Shown here one piece after another: positions 42,079-51,296 of a stretch of 64,000 nt of DNA. Made by a program: the position numbers and the translations under genes. Under the pieces are notes generated by a model. The model saw nothing but the letters and a program-made list of their open reading frames with translations. It ran no database searches and was not told where the DNA came from. Source of the DNA: JAEUJZ01 sp964460115 (GTDB lineage: Bacteria; Myxococcota_A; Polyangia; Palsa-1104; JAEUJZ01); the NCBI GenBank assembly GCA_964460115.1, contig CAYWPR010000026.1, forward strand, positions 1 through 64,000, written 5' to 3'. Each line of letters starts with the position of its first letter. Positions within the stretch are counted from its first letter, which is position 1.

Positions 42079-43149
42079 CTAACGGTTGCGGGTAAGTTTG
42101 CCGAGGCGGCGCAAATCGGGCAACTCGCCATGAACGACCAGGGAATCGCCAAACCCCAGTTTTTCGGTTCCGGGCGGGCTGTAGATAAGCGGCTTGTCCG
42201 GCCGTTTGTGCGACAGAACCATGACTTTGTGATGCTGGCGCATCTCGGCGATGGTAAAGCCGACAAGCTGGCAGTTTTCTTCAAGCGTCAGCTTGGCGGT
42301 AAAAATCTCGCGGCCGTCCAGCGAAAAAGTTCCCAGGATCTCTAGGTCCAGCACCGAGGCGGCAACCAGCGGCGCCGCGACCGCTGCCGATGAAAATGCC
42401 ACGTCCAGATGAAATGCGTCGCGTAGCTTGGTGGCGATGTTTTCATCAAACATTCGCAAAACGACGCGCACTTTGGGGTTTAACCGGCGGCCGTCTAGCG
42501 CAATCTCGACATTGGCCAAATCGTCGTTGGTGGCGATGATCAGAGTGCGCGCATGCTTGATGCCGGCCAGCGCCAGCGATTCCTCCTGACGAGCGTCAAA
42601 CATCAAAAGCGGCACGCCAAGATGTTGCATGCGGGCGGCGAAGGGGGAATTCTCGCTTTTCTCGATGACCACGACGTCCAGGTGCCACTCTAGGAGCCGT
42701 TCCAAGATGCGGTAACCAACCCGGCCCAGCCCGCACAAAATGATGTGATCGCGATAGGTTGACGCCAGCACCTTGGTCCACTCCTTCTGATTTTCCTGCC
42801 GCGAGAACAGCAGCAGTGCCACTCGCACGACGGTGTCGGCGACGACTAGAAGCCCGAGCAGCGGGTAACTGAAATAAACGATGCGCAGCGGCCACGATGG
42901 CGGTAGCGGATAGACCGGCTGTAGCGCGAACAGGCTGTAGGTGGCAAACAGGCTTTCAAACCAGTCCGGTTTGCGGCCCAGCGCATCAATGGGGCACCGA
43001 TGAAAGGCCAACGCTCCCAAAAACAAAAGCAGCGCAATGGTCAGGCCTTGGCGCCAAAACTGCGCAAAAATCAGTCGCAAGTAGCGTACCGAGGCGCGTG
43101 CTCGGCGGTTGAGTCGCCGCGAAATCTGCTGATCCTGAAAGTCGTTCAC
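42079..43149 (-). CDS. Two-helix RCK protein lacking the K+ selectivity filter
   Basis: 356 residues. Two N-terminal membrane helices (GLTIALLLFLGALAF near 35-49, and IVYFSYPLLGLLVVADTVVRVALLLF near 90-115) bracket a pore-like loop. That loop reads FESLFATYSLFALQPVYPLPPSW; it has a pore-helix look but no TVGYG. A cytoplasmic RCK domain (GLGRVGYRI nucleotide loop at 140-148, acid at the end of strand 2) and an RCK-C tail (GFTIAEMRQHHKVMV ... SLVVHGE) are intact. K+ channels of this shape need the filter, so ion selectivity must differ or be lost. It is a solitary gene, convergent with the sigma54 activator. Confidence 0.8.
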   Translation of the reverse strand: MNDFQDQQISRRLNRRARASVRYLRLIFAQFWRQGLTIALLLFLGALAFHRCPIDALGRKPDWFESLFATYSLFALQPVYPLPPSWPLRIVYFSYPLLGLLVVADTVVRVALLLFSRQENQKEWTKVLASTYRDHIILCGLGRVGYRILERLLEWHLDVVVIEKSENSPFAARMQHLGVPLLMFDARQEESLALAGIKHARTLIIATNDDLANVEIALDGRRLNPKVRVVLRMFDENIATKLRDAFHLDVAFSSAAVAAPLVAASVLDLEILGTFSLDGREIFTAKLTLEENCQLVGFTIAEMRQHHKVMVLSHKRPDKPLIYSPPGTEKLGFGDSLVVHGELPDLRRLGKLTRNR

Positions 43150-43272
43150 GCCCGATTGACCCTATCGGTAATCCTACGCCAATCACATCCGGTGAGGGGC
43201 GGTTTTGCTGTCGCCCTAATTTTCGGCTTTGTTATGCTGCGCCGCCTACTCATTTAACTCGATGGAGGCCGT

Positions 43273-44667
43273 ATGCGTACTTTGGCCCTGCCGTTTATCG
43301 TCTGTGCAGTTTTTATTTCGTGTAGCCAAGGAGGCGCCATGGACCAGCCGCTTTCTTGCGAGGCGTTGGCGGAAAATTCGGCCAGTGGCCAAAGTGCAAC
43401 GCCAAACCAGTTGTATGCCGAGCTGCGCACCGCAACTGCAAACGCTCCGGCCATTGGCCTTCGCTTAAACGGTGGCATGGGCAACTATTCGGCGGTCTAT
43501 GGCTTTAGCCAATGCGACATAAGCGGCCAGTATTTCGTGGATCGGCTGGTTTTAGTCAGCGCCTCGGGAAAGCCGGTAGCGGTGGCCAGCCTTATAAACC
43601 CGGGTGGTAATACCTACAGCGTCAAATTTCAAAATGGGCTTAGCGTCACCACCGCCGCTTTTGCCAATAACAGCATTCTGTATGCACCGACGAGCACCAC
43701 GCCCGTCATCAAAGTGCAAAGCATTTCACCAGGCGGCAATACCATTCGCCAGGGCGAGCATCTTAGCGTGCAGATATCGCTTAGCGCCGACCCCTGTGGC
43801 GGCGTTCGTGAAAGCCAGTGGTGGCTGGTCAGCGCCACAGCCGGAAATCTCAAAAGCGCTCCGGCGATTGTTTCCAGCGGAAGTGGCACCGCGCGCATCT
43901 ATATCTCGCCGAAATTGCCCGCCGCCGCCAACTATTACATAGAGGGACTTGTGACGCTGCAAAGCGGTCGCATTGTGCGCATTGTACGCAGAGGCGGCGC
44001 GACCAATCCCGACAGTTATCAGCTTATCGAAGCCATTAGTGGCCGCATCCTTAGCGACGTGGGAGCCTCGGCAGTGGCCATTTCTGTGAGCGAAAATGCC
44101 GCCGCCGATTCTTTGCCGCCGGCAGCGGTGGCCGCGACGGCGATGCCTACAGAAGCTGCGCCTTGTCAGCGAATCAATCTATCGCTGGCAATTGTCGACG
44201 ACAAAGGCCTTTTGCCCATGCAGCGGGTAAAATTTTTTGTCGGTCCTGCCGATCGTCCGACGCTGACCTCAGTGATTCTGACCGGCGGTAGCATGCTTTC
44301 GGGCAGCTTCGTCGTTCCGGCCAATGCACCTTTGGGCAATTGGTACGGCTATCCCGAGCTCGTGTACGACGCCGCCGGCAATCAAACGCGCGGTGCCTTT
44401 TTTGGCAAGGACAAGTTCAGCCTGATTGCCACCGCCGATTCGAGCATGACCGGGCCACCGGTGATGGCTGCGACTTTTGTAGTATCTGATTCCGCAGCGT
44501 CTACGCCGAATTTGGCGGATATGGGCCCAGGGACTTTGCCGGATATGAGCACCGCGCAGTACCCGGCGATGCTGACCATGCTTTTGGCATCGCCGAGTGC
44601 AATCAGCAAAGAAGGCGATATGGTCACGGTGCAAATGAACTGGAGCGATCCGACGGGAATTTTATAA
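43273..44667 (+). CDS. Large lipoprotein of unknown function
   Basis: 464 residues with a lipobox (FIVCAVFISC). The mature sequence is mostly beta, with Ig-like strands (VIKVQSISPGGNTIRQGEHLSVQISLSA, CQRINLSLAIVDDKGLLPMQRVKFFV, GNWYGYPELVYDAAGNQTR). The C-terminal half is Ala/Ser/Met-rich and ends abruptly after SDPTGIL. GATGGAGGCC supplies the ribosome-binding site and TATGCT upstream may be the -10. Secreted adhesin or surface protein is plausible; no family was recognised. Confidence 0.65.
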   Translation: MRTLALPFIVCAVFISCSQGGAMDQPLSCEALAENSASGQSATPNQLYAELRTATANAPAIGLRLNGGMGNYSAVYGFSQCDISGQYFVDRLVLVSASGKPVAVASLINPGGNTYSVKFQNGLSVTTAAFANNSILYAPTSTTPVIKVQSISPGGNTIRQGEHLSVQISLSADPCGGVRESQWWLVSATAGNLKSAPAIVSSGSGTARIYISPKLPAAANYYIEGLVTLQSGRIVRIVRRGGATNPDSYQLIEAISGRILSDVGASAVAISVSENAAADSLPPAAVAATAMPTEAAPCQRINLSLAIVDDKGLLPMQRVKFFVGPADRPTLTSVILTGGSMLSGSFVVPANAPLGNWYGYPELVYDAAGNQTRGAFFGKDKFSLIATADSSMTGPPVMAATFVVSDSAASTPNLADMGPGTLPDMSTAQYPAMLTMLLASPSAISKEGDMVTVQMNWSDPTGIL

Positions 44668-44686
44668 GCCAGTTACAGTTCGAAGA

Positions 44687-45820
44687 TTATCGACGAAAGT
44701 GACCGCCGCCACCGCCGCGCCAAGCTGGCGCCGAAAAGTGAGCGCCGCCACCACCACCGCCGCGCCAAGCTGGCGCCGAAAAGTGAGCGCCGCCACCACC
44801 ACCACCGCCGCCGCGCCAAGCTGGCGCCGAAAAGTGACCACCACCGCCGCCGCGCCAAGCTGGCGCCGAAAACTGACCGCCGCTGTGCCAAGCCGGCGCT
44901 GCAAAAGATCGGCCCGGTGCTGAAGCCTGCCATCCCGGTGCCGCGGAACGCCAACCCTGCATGGGAGCACGATACGCCGGAGTGTTATATATAGGCGCCG
45001 CTGCGCGATACCCCGGCGCGCGGTACATCGGTGCACGGTACACAGGCACCGGGGTGTAGGGCCGAGAGTACCGATATGCCGGCGGTGCGACATAACCGGG
45101 CCGTCCCCACGGGCGATTGTAATATCCGGGCGAGCGATACCCCGGATTTCCATAAACCGGGCGGTGCCAGCCCCAGCCTCCGTAGATCGGCGCGGGCCGC
45201 CTATAGTAGTAGTTTCCGCCGAGGTAGTACTGGCGGTAATACCCATTGAAGTAGTTTGCGTAATACGGCCGATCGACGTAATACGCAGGGGCGTATGCGC
45301 CCGCATAGACATAGGCGCCACCGTCCCAATTGAACGGCAGGGCAATCGGCGCGAACAAGTGGCGGTGCATCCAGTTCATGTAGCAGAACCCACCGCCGTA
45401 GGTGGCTTCGATCGGATGATCGGTACGGTAGACGTAACTTTGATCCTGATAGCCAAAGTCGGCGGGATCTCCGACGAAGTAAGCCATGCCGTTGGCCATG
45501 CGAAACAGATTTCGATCAAAGACCGGGTAGGGATGCTCGTGGGCACCGGTGTGCGCGCAGAATCCCCCTCCTTGATCATAAGGAACCGGATGCTGGCCAA
45601 AGTAAGCAAAAGCGGCGGGTGCTTGCGGCGCAACCATAGGCTGGGGAACGGATGGCTGGCTCGAATCGTAGTCGTAGGCGCCAGCGCCATCCTGGGCAAA
45701 GTCCGGTCCAGCGCTAAGCTGGACGCCCGTCGTGTCTTGGGCGCCGTATGTAACTTGCGCAGACGCCGGAGCAGTACTAAGGGCTAGCAGCGTGCTGAAT
45801 CCGAAAACTAAGCTTTTCAT
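44687..45820 (-). CDS. Exported Pro/Tyr/Gly-rich repetitive protein
   Basis: 377 residues from ATG 45820, with a signal peptide (LVFGFSTLLALSTAPASA). The first half has Cys and His motifs (GGGFCAHTGAHEHPYPVFD ... GGGFCYMNWMHRHLF) like those of exported myxobacterial proteins of unknown role. The middle is Tyr/Pro/Arg-rich (YYNRPWGRPGYVAPPAYRY). The last 75 residues are four tandem HFSAPAWRGGGGG units plus two degenerate ones. Such a composition is unordered and suggests a surface or matrix component. GGAGGAGCG precedes the start. Confidence 0.65.
   Translation of the reverse strand: MKSLVFGFSTLLALSTAPASAQVTYGAQDTTGVQLSAGPDFAQDGAGAYDYDSSQPSVPQPMVAPQAPAAFAYFGQHPVPYDQGGGFCAHTGAHEHPYPVFDRNLFRMANGMAYFVGDPADFGYQDQSYVYRTDHPIEATYGGGFCYMNWMHRHLFAPIALPFNWDGGAYVYAGAYAPAYYVDRPYYANYFNGYYRQYYLGGNYYYRRPAPIYGGWGWHRPVYGNPGYRSPGYYNRPWGRPGYVAPPAYRYSRPYTPVPVYRAPMYRAPGYRAAAPIYNTPAYRAPMQGWRSAAPGWQASAPGRSFAAPAWHSGGQFSAPAWRGGGGGHFSAPAWRGGGGGGGGAHFSAPAWRGGGGGGAHFSAPAWRGGGGGHFRR
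44714..44905 (-). repeat. Tandem DNA repeats coding for HFSAPAWRGGGG units
   Basis: Five copies of a 26-base core (CGCGCCAAGCTGGCGCCGAA followed by AAGTGA on the plus strand) lie near 44717, 44761, 44812, 44851 and a degenerate one at 44881. Spacers of variable length encode 3-8 Gly. Core copies are nearly identical at DNA level, which suggests recent slippage or recombination. Confidence 0.75.
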
Positions 45821-46032
45821 TTCGCTCCTCCTGCCATTGCCTAGTAGCCAAAAGCAGGCCAACCCTCAAAATTGTGCCGAAATGGCTAGTTTCCGACGGC
45901 AGAAAGAATTTCTTGAATAAACGGTGTAACAATCTAGCTGCACGGGCTGTGAACGGGCGGTCACATTTTCGCCGAAGTTCGCAAAAGTTTTCTTGCACCC
46001 CTTGCCGGATCGTTGTTAGGTCCAGAGTTATC

Positions 46033-46662
46033 ATGAGCTGGCGTCAGATCATCGGACGTATCATCGCGGCGACGTTGCTGTGGAGTGCGACATCCGTCGA
46101 TGCTGCGCAGCACCTGCACCCGCGCAGCAAAGCCCAAAAGCTGTCAGTGTCAGCGCCAGTGTCCGTCGCGGTGGAACATTTCACGACCCATGCCACCTAC
46201 AATCTGCGGCCCGATCGGCGCTTCGGCGCTTTTTCGAACCGAGTAATGGGCAATATCGCGCAGCTTTTGCGCTGCCATCATACGGGGCGCCGCCATGCCA
46301 TAAGCCCCCGGCTGGTGGAGATTCTTTATGCGACCGCGCGTCACTTTGGCAGCGCCAAAATGTACGTCATTGCCGGATATCGCGCGCCGCGCATCGCTCG
46401 CGAAAAAGGCAATCCCAAAAGTCCGCACAAACGCGGAGTGGCTTGTGATTTTCGACTGACCGATGTCTCGATCGAGGCCTTGCGCGATTATTTGCGCAGC
46501 AAATATCACAACATCGGCGTTGGCTATTATCCAAATTCGGGGTTTATACACGTCGATGTGGACCGCCGCCGGCCTGCTTACTGGATAGATTATTCTGCGC
46601 CCGGTCAGCGGGCGCGCTACGCCAGTTCCGAGTCGGCAGGAGCGCATGCTCGTCCCGAGTAG
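46033..46662 (+). CDS. M15/DUF882-type exported peptidase
   Basis: 209 residues with a signal peptide (IIAATLLWSATSVDA). The zinc site of M15A-like (YcbK/DUF882) murein peptidases is present: SPHKRGVACDFRL (H and D ligands) and SGFIHVDV (third His). AGYRAPRIA also matches the family's GYR motif. It should act on peptidoglycan cross-links in the periplasm. The ATG at 46033 is chosen because the upstream extension lacks secretion features. Its 3' end overlaps the next kinase gene by 17 bases. Confidence 0.83.
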   Translation: MSWRQIIGRIIAATLLWSATSVDAAQHLHPRSKAQKLSVSAPVSVAVEHFTTHATYNLRPDRRFGAFSNRVMGNIAQLLRCHHTGRRHAISPRLVEILYATARHFGSAKMYVIAGYRAPRIAREKGNPKSPHKRGVACDFRLTDVSIEALRDYLRSKYHNIGVGYYPNSGFIHVDVDRRRPAYWIDYSAPGQRARYASSESAGAHARPE

Positions 46663-48445
46663 CGGCCGGCTGACCCAGTCTGCAGCCATTTCCTCAAACG
46701 TCAGCTATGAGATTCTGGCGCGGCAAAATGCCGAGGCCATTAGCATTCCGCTGCTCGTCGGCAGCGGCAAATTCGCCAAGGTCTACAAAGCTTGGCAGCG
46801 CAGCGCCCGCCGCAATGTTCGGCCCGTGGCCATCAAAGTTTTGCATGATCACGCGACGCTGGCCGACGAAAGGCTGTTCAGGCAAGAAATCGACCTTTTA
46901 AAAGAGCTGACGACCGTCTCGACGGTGCACGTCATTCATACCCTCGACATCGTGCCGCTGCCGCCGCTGTGCATGTGCGCTTGCGGCGTGCTTTATAGCC
47001 CGCACTGCCCGCGCGGCTGCGGCCATGCGCTTTCGCGGCTTTCTCGGCCCGAACTCGACTATCCACTTTTGCACTGTCCGCGCTGCGGCTATGAAATCTC
47101 GGGAGAGGATGTACAGCAGCGTCAAGCAGAGCTTTTGCGGGCTCCCGCCAAAAGCTGCTGCGCCAAAAATCCCTTGCGGGCCAGCCGGGCCACATTGGTC
47201 AATTTCGTCGAACGCGAAGCCGTGGTCATGGAGCTCGTCGAACACGGCCTCGGCGATTTTTCGACTCTGCAGCAGCAGGAATTGACGCGCATCGGCGCCT
47301 GGGGGGCCTTTTGCACGACTGCACAGCAAAAAACGCGTCTGTTTCCGCGCTTGCGCCGGCGCCTGCGGCAGAGCTTTTTTGCCGAGCCGCCGGGCGTGCT
47401 GGCCCAGCGGGTGGTGCTGCTGCAAAAACTTTATCTGATGGTGCAGCTTGCCGAAGCGGTGGCGTGGCTGCACGGCGAAAAGAAAATCGTCCACAAGGAC
47501 CTGGCTCCCGACAACATCATGGTTCAGGCCATCGACGGCGTCGCCGGCCTCAGCGATTGGCGCGGAGAAGCCGCTTGCGATTTGCGCACGCGACTGCGCG
47601 GCCGGGCCAGTTTTCCAAGCTTTGACCTCAAAGTCATCGACTTTGGTCTTGCCGACAAAGATGAGCTGTCGCGCAGTTGGTACGAAGAGCAGGATGTCGT
47701 CGCCTCGGCCATCAAAATGCCCTACTTGTCGCCAGAGGCCAGGCGTCGCAAAGAGCGCATCAGTGAACCGCTGGAGATTGGCGAAGCAAGCAATTCCTTT
47801 CGCATCTCGGCCAACCTGTTTGGGACCTATTTGTCGGTCCTGCCCGGAGACCTCGTCGCCGAGCTTAGCGACAGCCGGCATGATCACGATTTGTCCATCG
47901 TGCGGGTCGAGCCGGATGGTCAAGGGGGGGCTCTGGCCTATTTTCAGGGCACGCCGGGCTCGCGCGCTAGCAACCCGAAGTATGAGCTTGTGCGGCGGCT
48001 CGGCGAGCCGCACGACATTTACGCCGTCGGCGCCCTTTTTTACTTCATCCTCACTGGCAAGCACGAGGAAGTCGATCGACTGTCGTCGCTGGTCACGCTT
48101 TTGCAAGAGGACCGGCAGCGCGCGCTGTATCTAAATTCTTTGCGCCTGGATCAATATTACGTCGGCCGGCGCAACGCCATCCCCGAGCCGTTTCTGCGCG
48201 ACGCTCTGCTACTTTTGTGCTTGCGCGCCATGGTGCGCGGCCGCAGCGAAAGCTTTGTGCAAAGCCGTATTGATCGCGGGCCACGGGCGGCGCAAATGCT
48301 ATTGGCGGAAACGCGTCGCATCTACCACCTGCTAGAAGACGAGCTTTTAGAGGCCGGCAAAAACAAACGCGAGCTGCAAGCGCTGCTTGCAGCGCCTCCG
48401 GCGGCATTTGCGCTGGGCGTGCTTCTCGGCATGCGCGGCTGTTGA
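46646..48445 (+). CDS. Ser/Thr kinase with zinc-finger and second-domain insertions
   Basis: 599 residues, no membrane helix. The kinase core is present but spread out: glycine loop GSGKFAKVY (39-47), VAIK Lys64, alphaC Glu81, HKDLAPDN (283-290), DFG 332-334, LSPE 361-364 and DIYAVGALFYF (457-467). Between alphaC and the hinge an insertion (about 105-180) carries a Cys-rich module (C109, C111, C113, C121, C125, then C144-x2-C147 and C171-C172), a likely double zinc ribbon. A second insertion (about 379-440, YLSVLPGDLVAELSD...GGALAYFQG) interrupts the activation-segment side. The HRD Arg is Lys. It overlaps the peptidase gene upstream and is followed by the RNase Y-like gene. It is an active-looking kinase of an unusual architecture. 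Confidence 0.85.
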   Translation: MLVPSSGRLTQSAAISSNVSYEILARQNAEAISIPLLVGSGKFAKVYKAWQRSARRNVRPVAIKVLHDHATLADERLFRQEIDLLKELTTVSTVHVIHTLDIVPLPPLCMCACGVLYSPHCPRGCGHALSRLSRPELDYPLLHCPRCGYEISGEDVQQRQAELLRAPAKSCCAKNPLRASRATLVNFVEREAVVMELVEHGLGDFSTLQQQELTRIGAWGAFCTTAQQKTRLFPRLRRRLRQSFFAEPPGVLAQRVVLLQKLYLMVQLAEAVAWLHGEKKIVHKDLAPDNIMVQAIDGVAGLSDWRGEAACDLRTRLRGRASFPSFDLKVIDFGLADKDELSRSWYEEQDVVASAIKMPYLSPEARRRKERISEPLEIGEASNSFRISANLFGTYLSVLPGDLVAELSDSRHDHDLSIVRVEPDGQGGALAYFQGTPGSRASNPKYELVRRLGEPHDIYAVGALFYFILTGKHEEVDRLSSLVTLLQEDRQRALYLNSLRLDQYYVGRRNAIPEPFLRDALLLLCLRAMVRGRSESFVQSRIDRGPRAAQMLLAETRRIYHLLEDELLEAGKNKRELQALLAAPPAAFALGVLLGMRGC

Positions 48446-48476
48446 CTGTAGCCCTCGGCTGAACAACACTCTGGCG

Positions 48477-50066
48477 GTGCAGGATACATCGCTACATGGG
48501 CTGGCCTATTTGCTGCTTTTCGCGCTGGCTTTGCTCGGCGGGGCGCTTGGGCAGTTGTGGCGCCGCCGGCAAAAAGCGGCGCAGGTCGCCACGGCCGCCG
48601 GAGAAATTCAAAAGACGGCGGAGAAGCTATTGCAGACGGCGCGAACCGACTGCCAAAACTTGCTTGGCGATGCGCATAAGCAGGTGGAAACGGCCCGCGC
48701 GCGCCGCTTGGCCAAGAATCAAAAAGAATTGGCGCACCAACGGGCGACGCTTGAGCAGACGGCGCAGCAGTTGCAAAGCTGGGACGCGGCACTGCGCCGC
48801 AGCGAGGCGCAGCTACAGTCGCGCAGCGAGGCGCTAAATGCTCGCGAGGCGGCGCTTTCGGCCTACGCCGAGCGTCACAAAGCCGCCCTTGTCGCCAAGA
48901 AACAGGCCGACGCGGCGGCGCAAAAGTGCCTGCAGGAAATCGCCGGCGAGACCTTTCGCGAAGCCCGCCAGCGCCTTATCACCGAATGGTCGGAACAAGT
49001 GCGGGCCGAGGGCGGCGAAAAACTGCGGCAGATCGAACAAAGCCAAAGCAGCCCGGAGTTTTCGCGGCAGGCGCGGCGCATGCTCGATATTTCCAGCCAG
49101 CGTTATCAGGGGCATTATCTGACCGAGCGCCTGCTTTCGACCATTCATATTCTGCCGGCGGTGGCTGAACAAATCGGCGGAGCTGACGGCAGCGGTCTAG
49201 AGCTTATCGGCGAGGTCGCCAACGTCAAGCTGGCCCTGTCCGAGGATAAAGCGGTGATTCGCTTGGAAGGCCAGGACAGCTTTGGGCGCGAAATTGCGCG
49301 ACGCGCCATTGCGCGCTTTAGCAAACAACCGCAGCGAGGCGGCCCCGATGCCATTCGCCGCTCGGTACAAACCATTGCCGAAGATCTGGAACGCGAAACC
49401 ATCGAGCTAGGGCGCAAAGCATTTCGCGAACTGCAAATTCCGCGGGCCCATCCCGACATCGTGCGTTTGGTGGGCCGGCTGAATTTTCGCACAAGCTACA
49501 GCCAGAACCAGTGGAAGCACGCCATCGAAGCGGCTTTTTTATGCGGCATGATGGCGGCAGAGCTGCACCTTGACGTTAAAATCGCTCGCCGGGCGGCTCT
49601 CATGCATGACATCGGCAAGTCTTTGACCCATGCCATAGATGGCTCGCACGCCGTCATCGGGGCCGACTACGCTCGGCGGCTCGGCGAAAGCGAGCTAGTG
49701 GCCAATGCCATCGGCGCGCATCATTTGGACGAGCCGTTTAACTCGGCGTACGCGCTTTTGGTCGCGGCCTCCGATGCGATGAGCGGAGCCCGGCCCGGCG
49801 CAAGGCACGAACAAGAAGGCAGCTTCGTGCAGCGCATCGAAGAGCTGGAACGCCTGGTCATCGGCATTCCAGGTATTGATCGCGTCTATGCTCTGCAAGC
49901 CGGCCGCGAGCTGCGCGTGCACGTCAAAGAAAGCCAGGTCGATGATCTGCGGGCCACTCAGATGTCTTCGGAGCTGGCGGCGCAGATCAGCGACAAGCTG
50001 GTTTTTCCGGGGCAAATCAAAGTAACCGTCATTCGCGAAGTCACGGCCGTTTCCGTCGCCAATTAG
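48477..50066 (+). CDS. Divergent RNase Y-like protein
   Basis: About 529 residues. An N-terminal membrane helix (LAYLLLFALALLGGALG) and a long coiled coil (to about 160) are followed by a KH-like region and an HD domain (ALMHDIGKSLTHAIDGSHAVIGADYA). It has the RNase Y C-terminal region ending PGQIKVTVIRE. The KH domain is altered: the RNA-binding GxxG stretch (GREGRNI in relatives) is replaced by a QIGGADGSGLELIGEVANVKL segment. RNase Y starts mRNA decay by endonucleolytic cleavage. Here RNA binding may be changed. GTG 48477 is a weak start choice; TTG 48387 is the alternative. It lies 31 bases after the kinase gene, so the kinase may act on it. Confidence 0.85.
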   Translation: MQDTSLHGLAYLLLFALALLGGALGQLWRRRQKAAQVATAAGEIQKTAEKLLQTARTDCQNLLGDAHKQVETARARRLAKNQKELAHQRATLEQTAQQLQSWDAALRRSEAQLQSRSEALNAREAALSAYAERHKAALVAKKQADAAAQKCLQEIAGETFREARQRLITEWSEQVRAEGGEKLRQIEQSQSSPEFSRQARRMLDISSQRYQGHYLTERLLSTIHILPAVAEQIGGADGSGLELIGEVANVKLALSEDKAVIRLEGQDSFGREIARRAIARFSKQPQRGGPDAIRRSVQTIAEDLERETIELGRKAFRELQIPRAHPDIVRLVGRLNFRTSYSQNQWKHAIEAAFLCGMMAAELHLDVKIARRAALMHDIGKSLTHAIDGSHAVIGADYARRLGESELVANAIGAHHLDEPFNSAYALLVAASDAMSGARPGARHEQEGSFVQRIEELERLVIGIPGIDRVYALQAGRELRVHVKESQVDDLRATQMSSELAAQISDKLVFPGQIKVTVIREVTAVSVAN

Positions 50067-50073
50067 CTAGGGT

Positions 50074-51072
50074 TTATAAACCATCGGCGTGCAGGACTTC
50101 GACGATGTCTTGGTACATGGCTTTGTGATTAAACCCGCTCACCGGATCCGCAAAAAGATCGGCAATCTGGCCGATTTCATCCAGATGATCGGCGGGCACG
50201 CAGCCTAAAAATTTTCCCCAGCGCGCCGATTCAACCGTGACCAAGCCGTCATTCACATCCGGAAACAGCGGATTGGGACTGGTCACGACAAATACCGGCG
50301 TGGCCACGGCCAAAAGCGGATCCAGCAGATCGATGCGCCAGGAATTTCCCCACAAAGCGCCGGCGCAATCCTCGATTCCCAGCCGTCCGTCGCTGCGTCC
50401 GGCGATGCTGTAGTAAGCCACGCGCGCATCGTCGAGGTTTTCGCGGTTAAAATGCTCAATCATGTAGTTGCGCGACAGTTGGTGCAGCGACGCTTGAATG
50501 TGCGCATCTCCCGGCGGCAGGGTCAGGCTCCACAAAGTCTGAAGCAGAATATTGATAAATTCGTAAGAAAACCCGGGGACTAGGCCCAGCGCGACATCTG
50601 CCACGGGCGAGCCGCGATGCGGCGAACTAATGGTGATAAGCCCCCCCACGCGGTCCCCATAACCCATCGAGCTTATCATGTAGCGGCTGTCCACCCCGCC
50701 CTGCGAGTGAGCGATGATGTTGACCTTGCATGCTCCAGTTTGCACAAGCGCATCATCGACAAAGGTTTGCAAATAAGTTGCGCGCACGGCTGAGCTTTCA
50801 AAGGGCGGTACATGGGCCTCAAATACCGTTTCTCCGCGCTTGCGCAAGTTGGCGGCGACATTGAAGAAGTAGTTAATAAAGCCAATGCGCTCAAACCCGG
50901 CCATGCCGTGCGCCAAAATGATTGGATAGGGCGCGCCGCGACAGTGGGCCTGTGCTGCTTGCGCCGCTTGGTATGACGATCCAACTTCCTCGTGAGAAAC
51001 TTCGCCGCAGCCGGGGCCGGTCACGCCGAGCATGCCAAGAATTGGCGTCAGAAATACCGTGTAGTTTTTCAT
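50074..51072 (-). CDS. Exported lipase of the triacylglycerol-lipase family
   Basis: 332 residues with a signal or lipobox-like N-terminus (GMLGVTGPGC). It has an alpha/beta hydrolase fold: oxyanion strand PIILAHGMAGFERIG, nucleophile elbow IIAHSQGGVDSRY and a late acid/His (VNDGLVTVESARW ... ADHLDEIGQ). The ISSPHRGSPVADV segment matches bacterial family I lipases. It should hydrolyse long-chain acylglycerols outside the cytoplasm. No Lif foldase gene is adjacent. Confidence 0.88.
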   Translation of the reverse strand: MKNYTVFLTPILGMLGVTGPGCGEVSHEEVGSSYQAAQAAQAHCRGAPYPIILAHGMAGFERIGFINYFFNVAANLRKRGETVFEAHVPPFESSAVRATYLQTFVDDALVQTGACKVNIIAHSQGGVDSRYMISSMGYGDRVGGLITISSPHRGSPVADVALGLVPGFSYEFINILLQTLWSLTLPPGDAHIQASLHQLSRNYMIEHFNRENLDDARVAYYSIAGRSDGRLGIEDCAGALWGNSWRIDLLDPLLAVATPVFVVTSPNPLFPDVNDGLVTVESARWGKFLGCVPADHLDEIGQIADLFADPVSGFNHKAMYQDIVEVLHADGL

Positions 51073-51296
51073 CTGTAACCCCTTTTTTACGGCATCATCC
51101 GCGGCTGACTATAACGTCATAATCCTGAAAATCCTTGGCGATTTGTGGACCGTCGCGTAGGCGTAGGTGGTACAATTTTGAAGCGAATATTCGAGACAGA
51201 CGGATTGAGTATACAACTGCACAACTGTCCGATTGCTAATTCAAATTGGAAACCTAGCTTCCAATTCATCGATTTTGTGACGACCGGAGGCTCTCG

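Noticed and set aside
44699..44923. Ala/Thr/Arg reading frame opposite the repetitive gene
   Set aside because: It arises from the GC-rich repeat in the other strand; the minus-strand frame has a signal peptide and ribosome-binding site.
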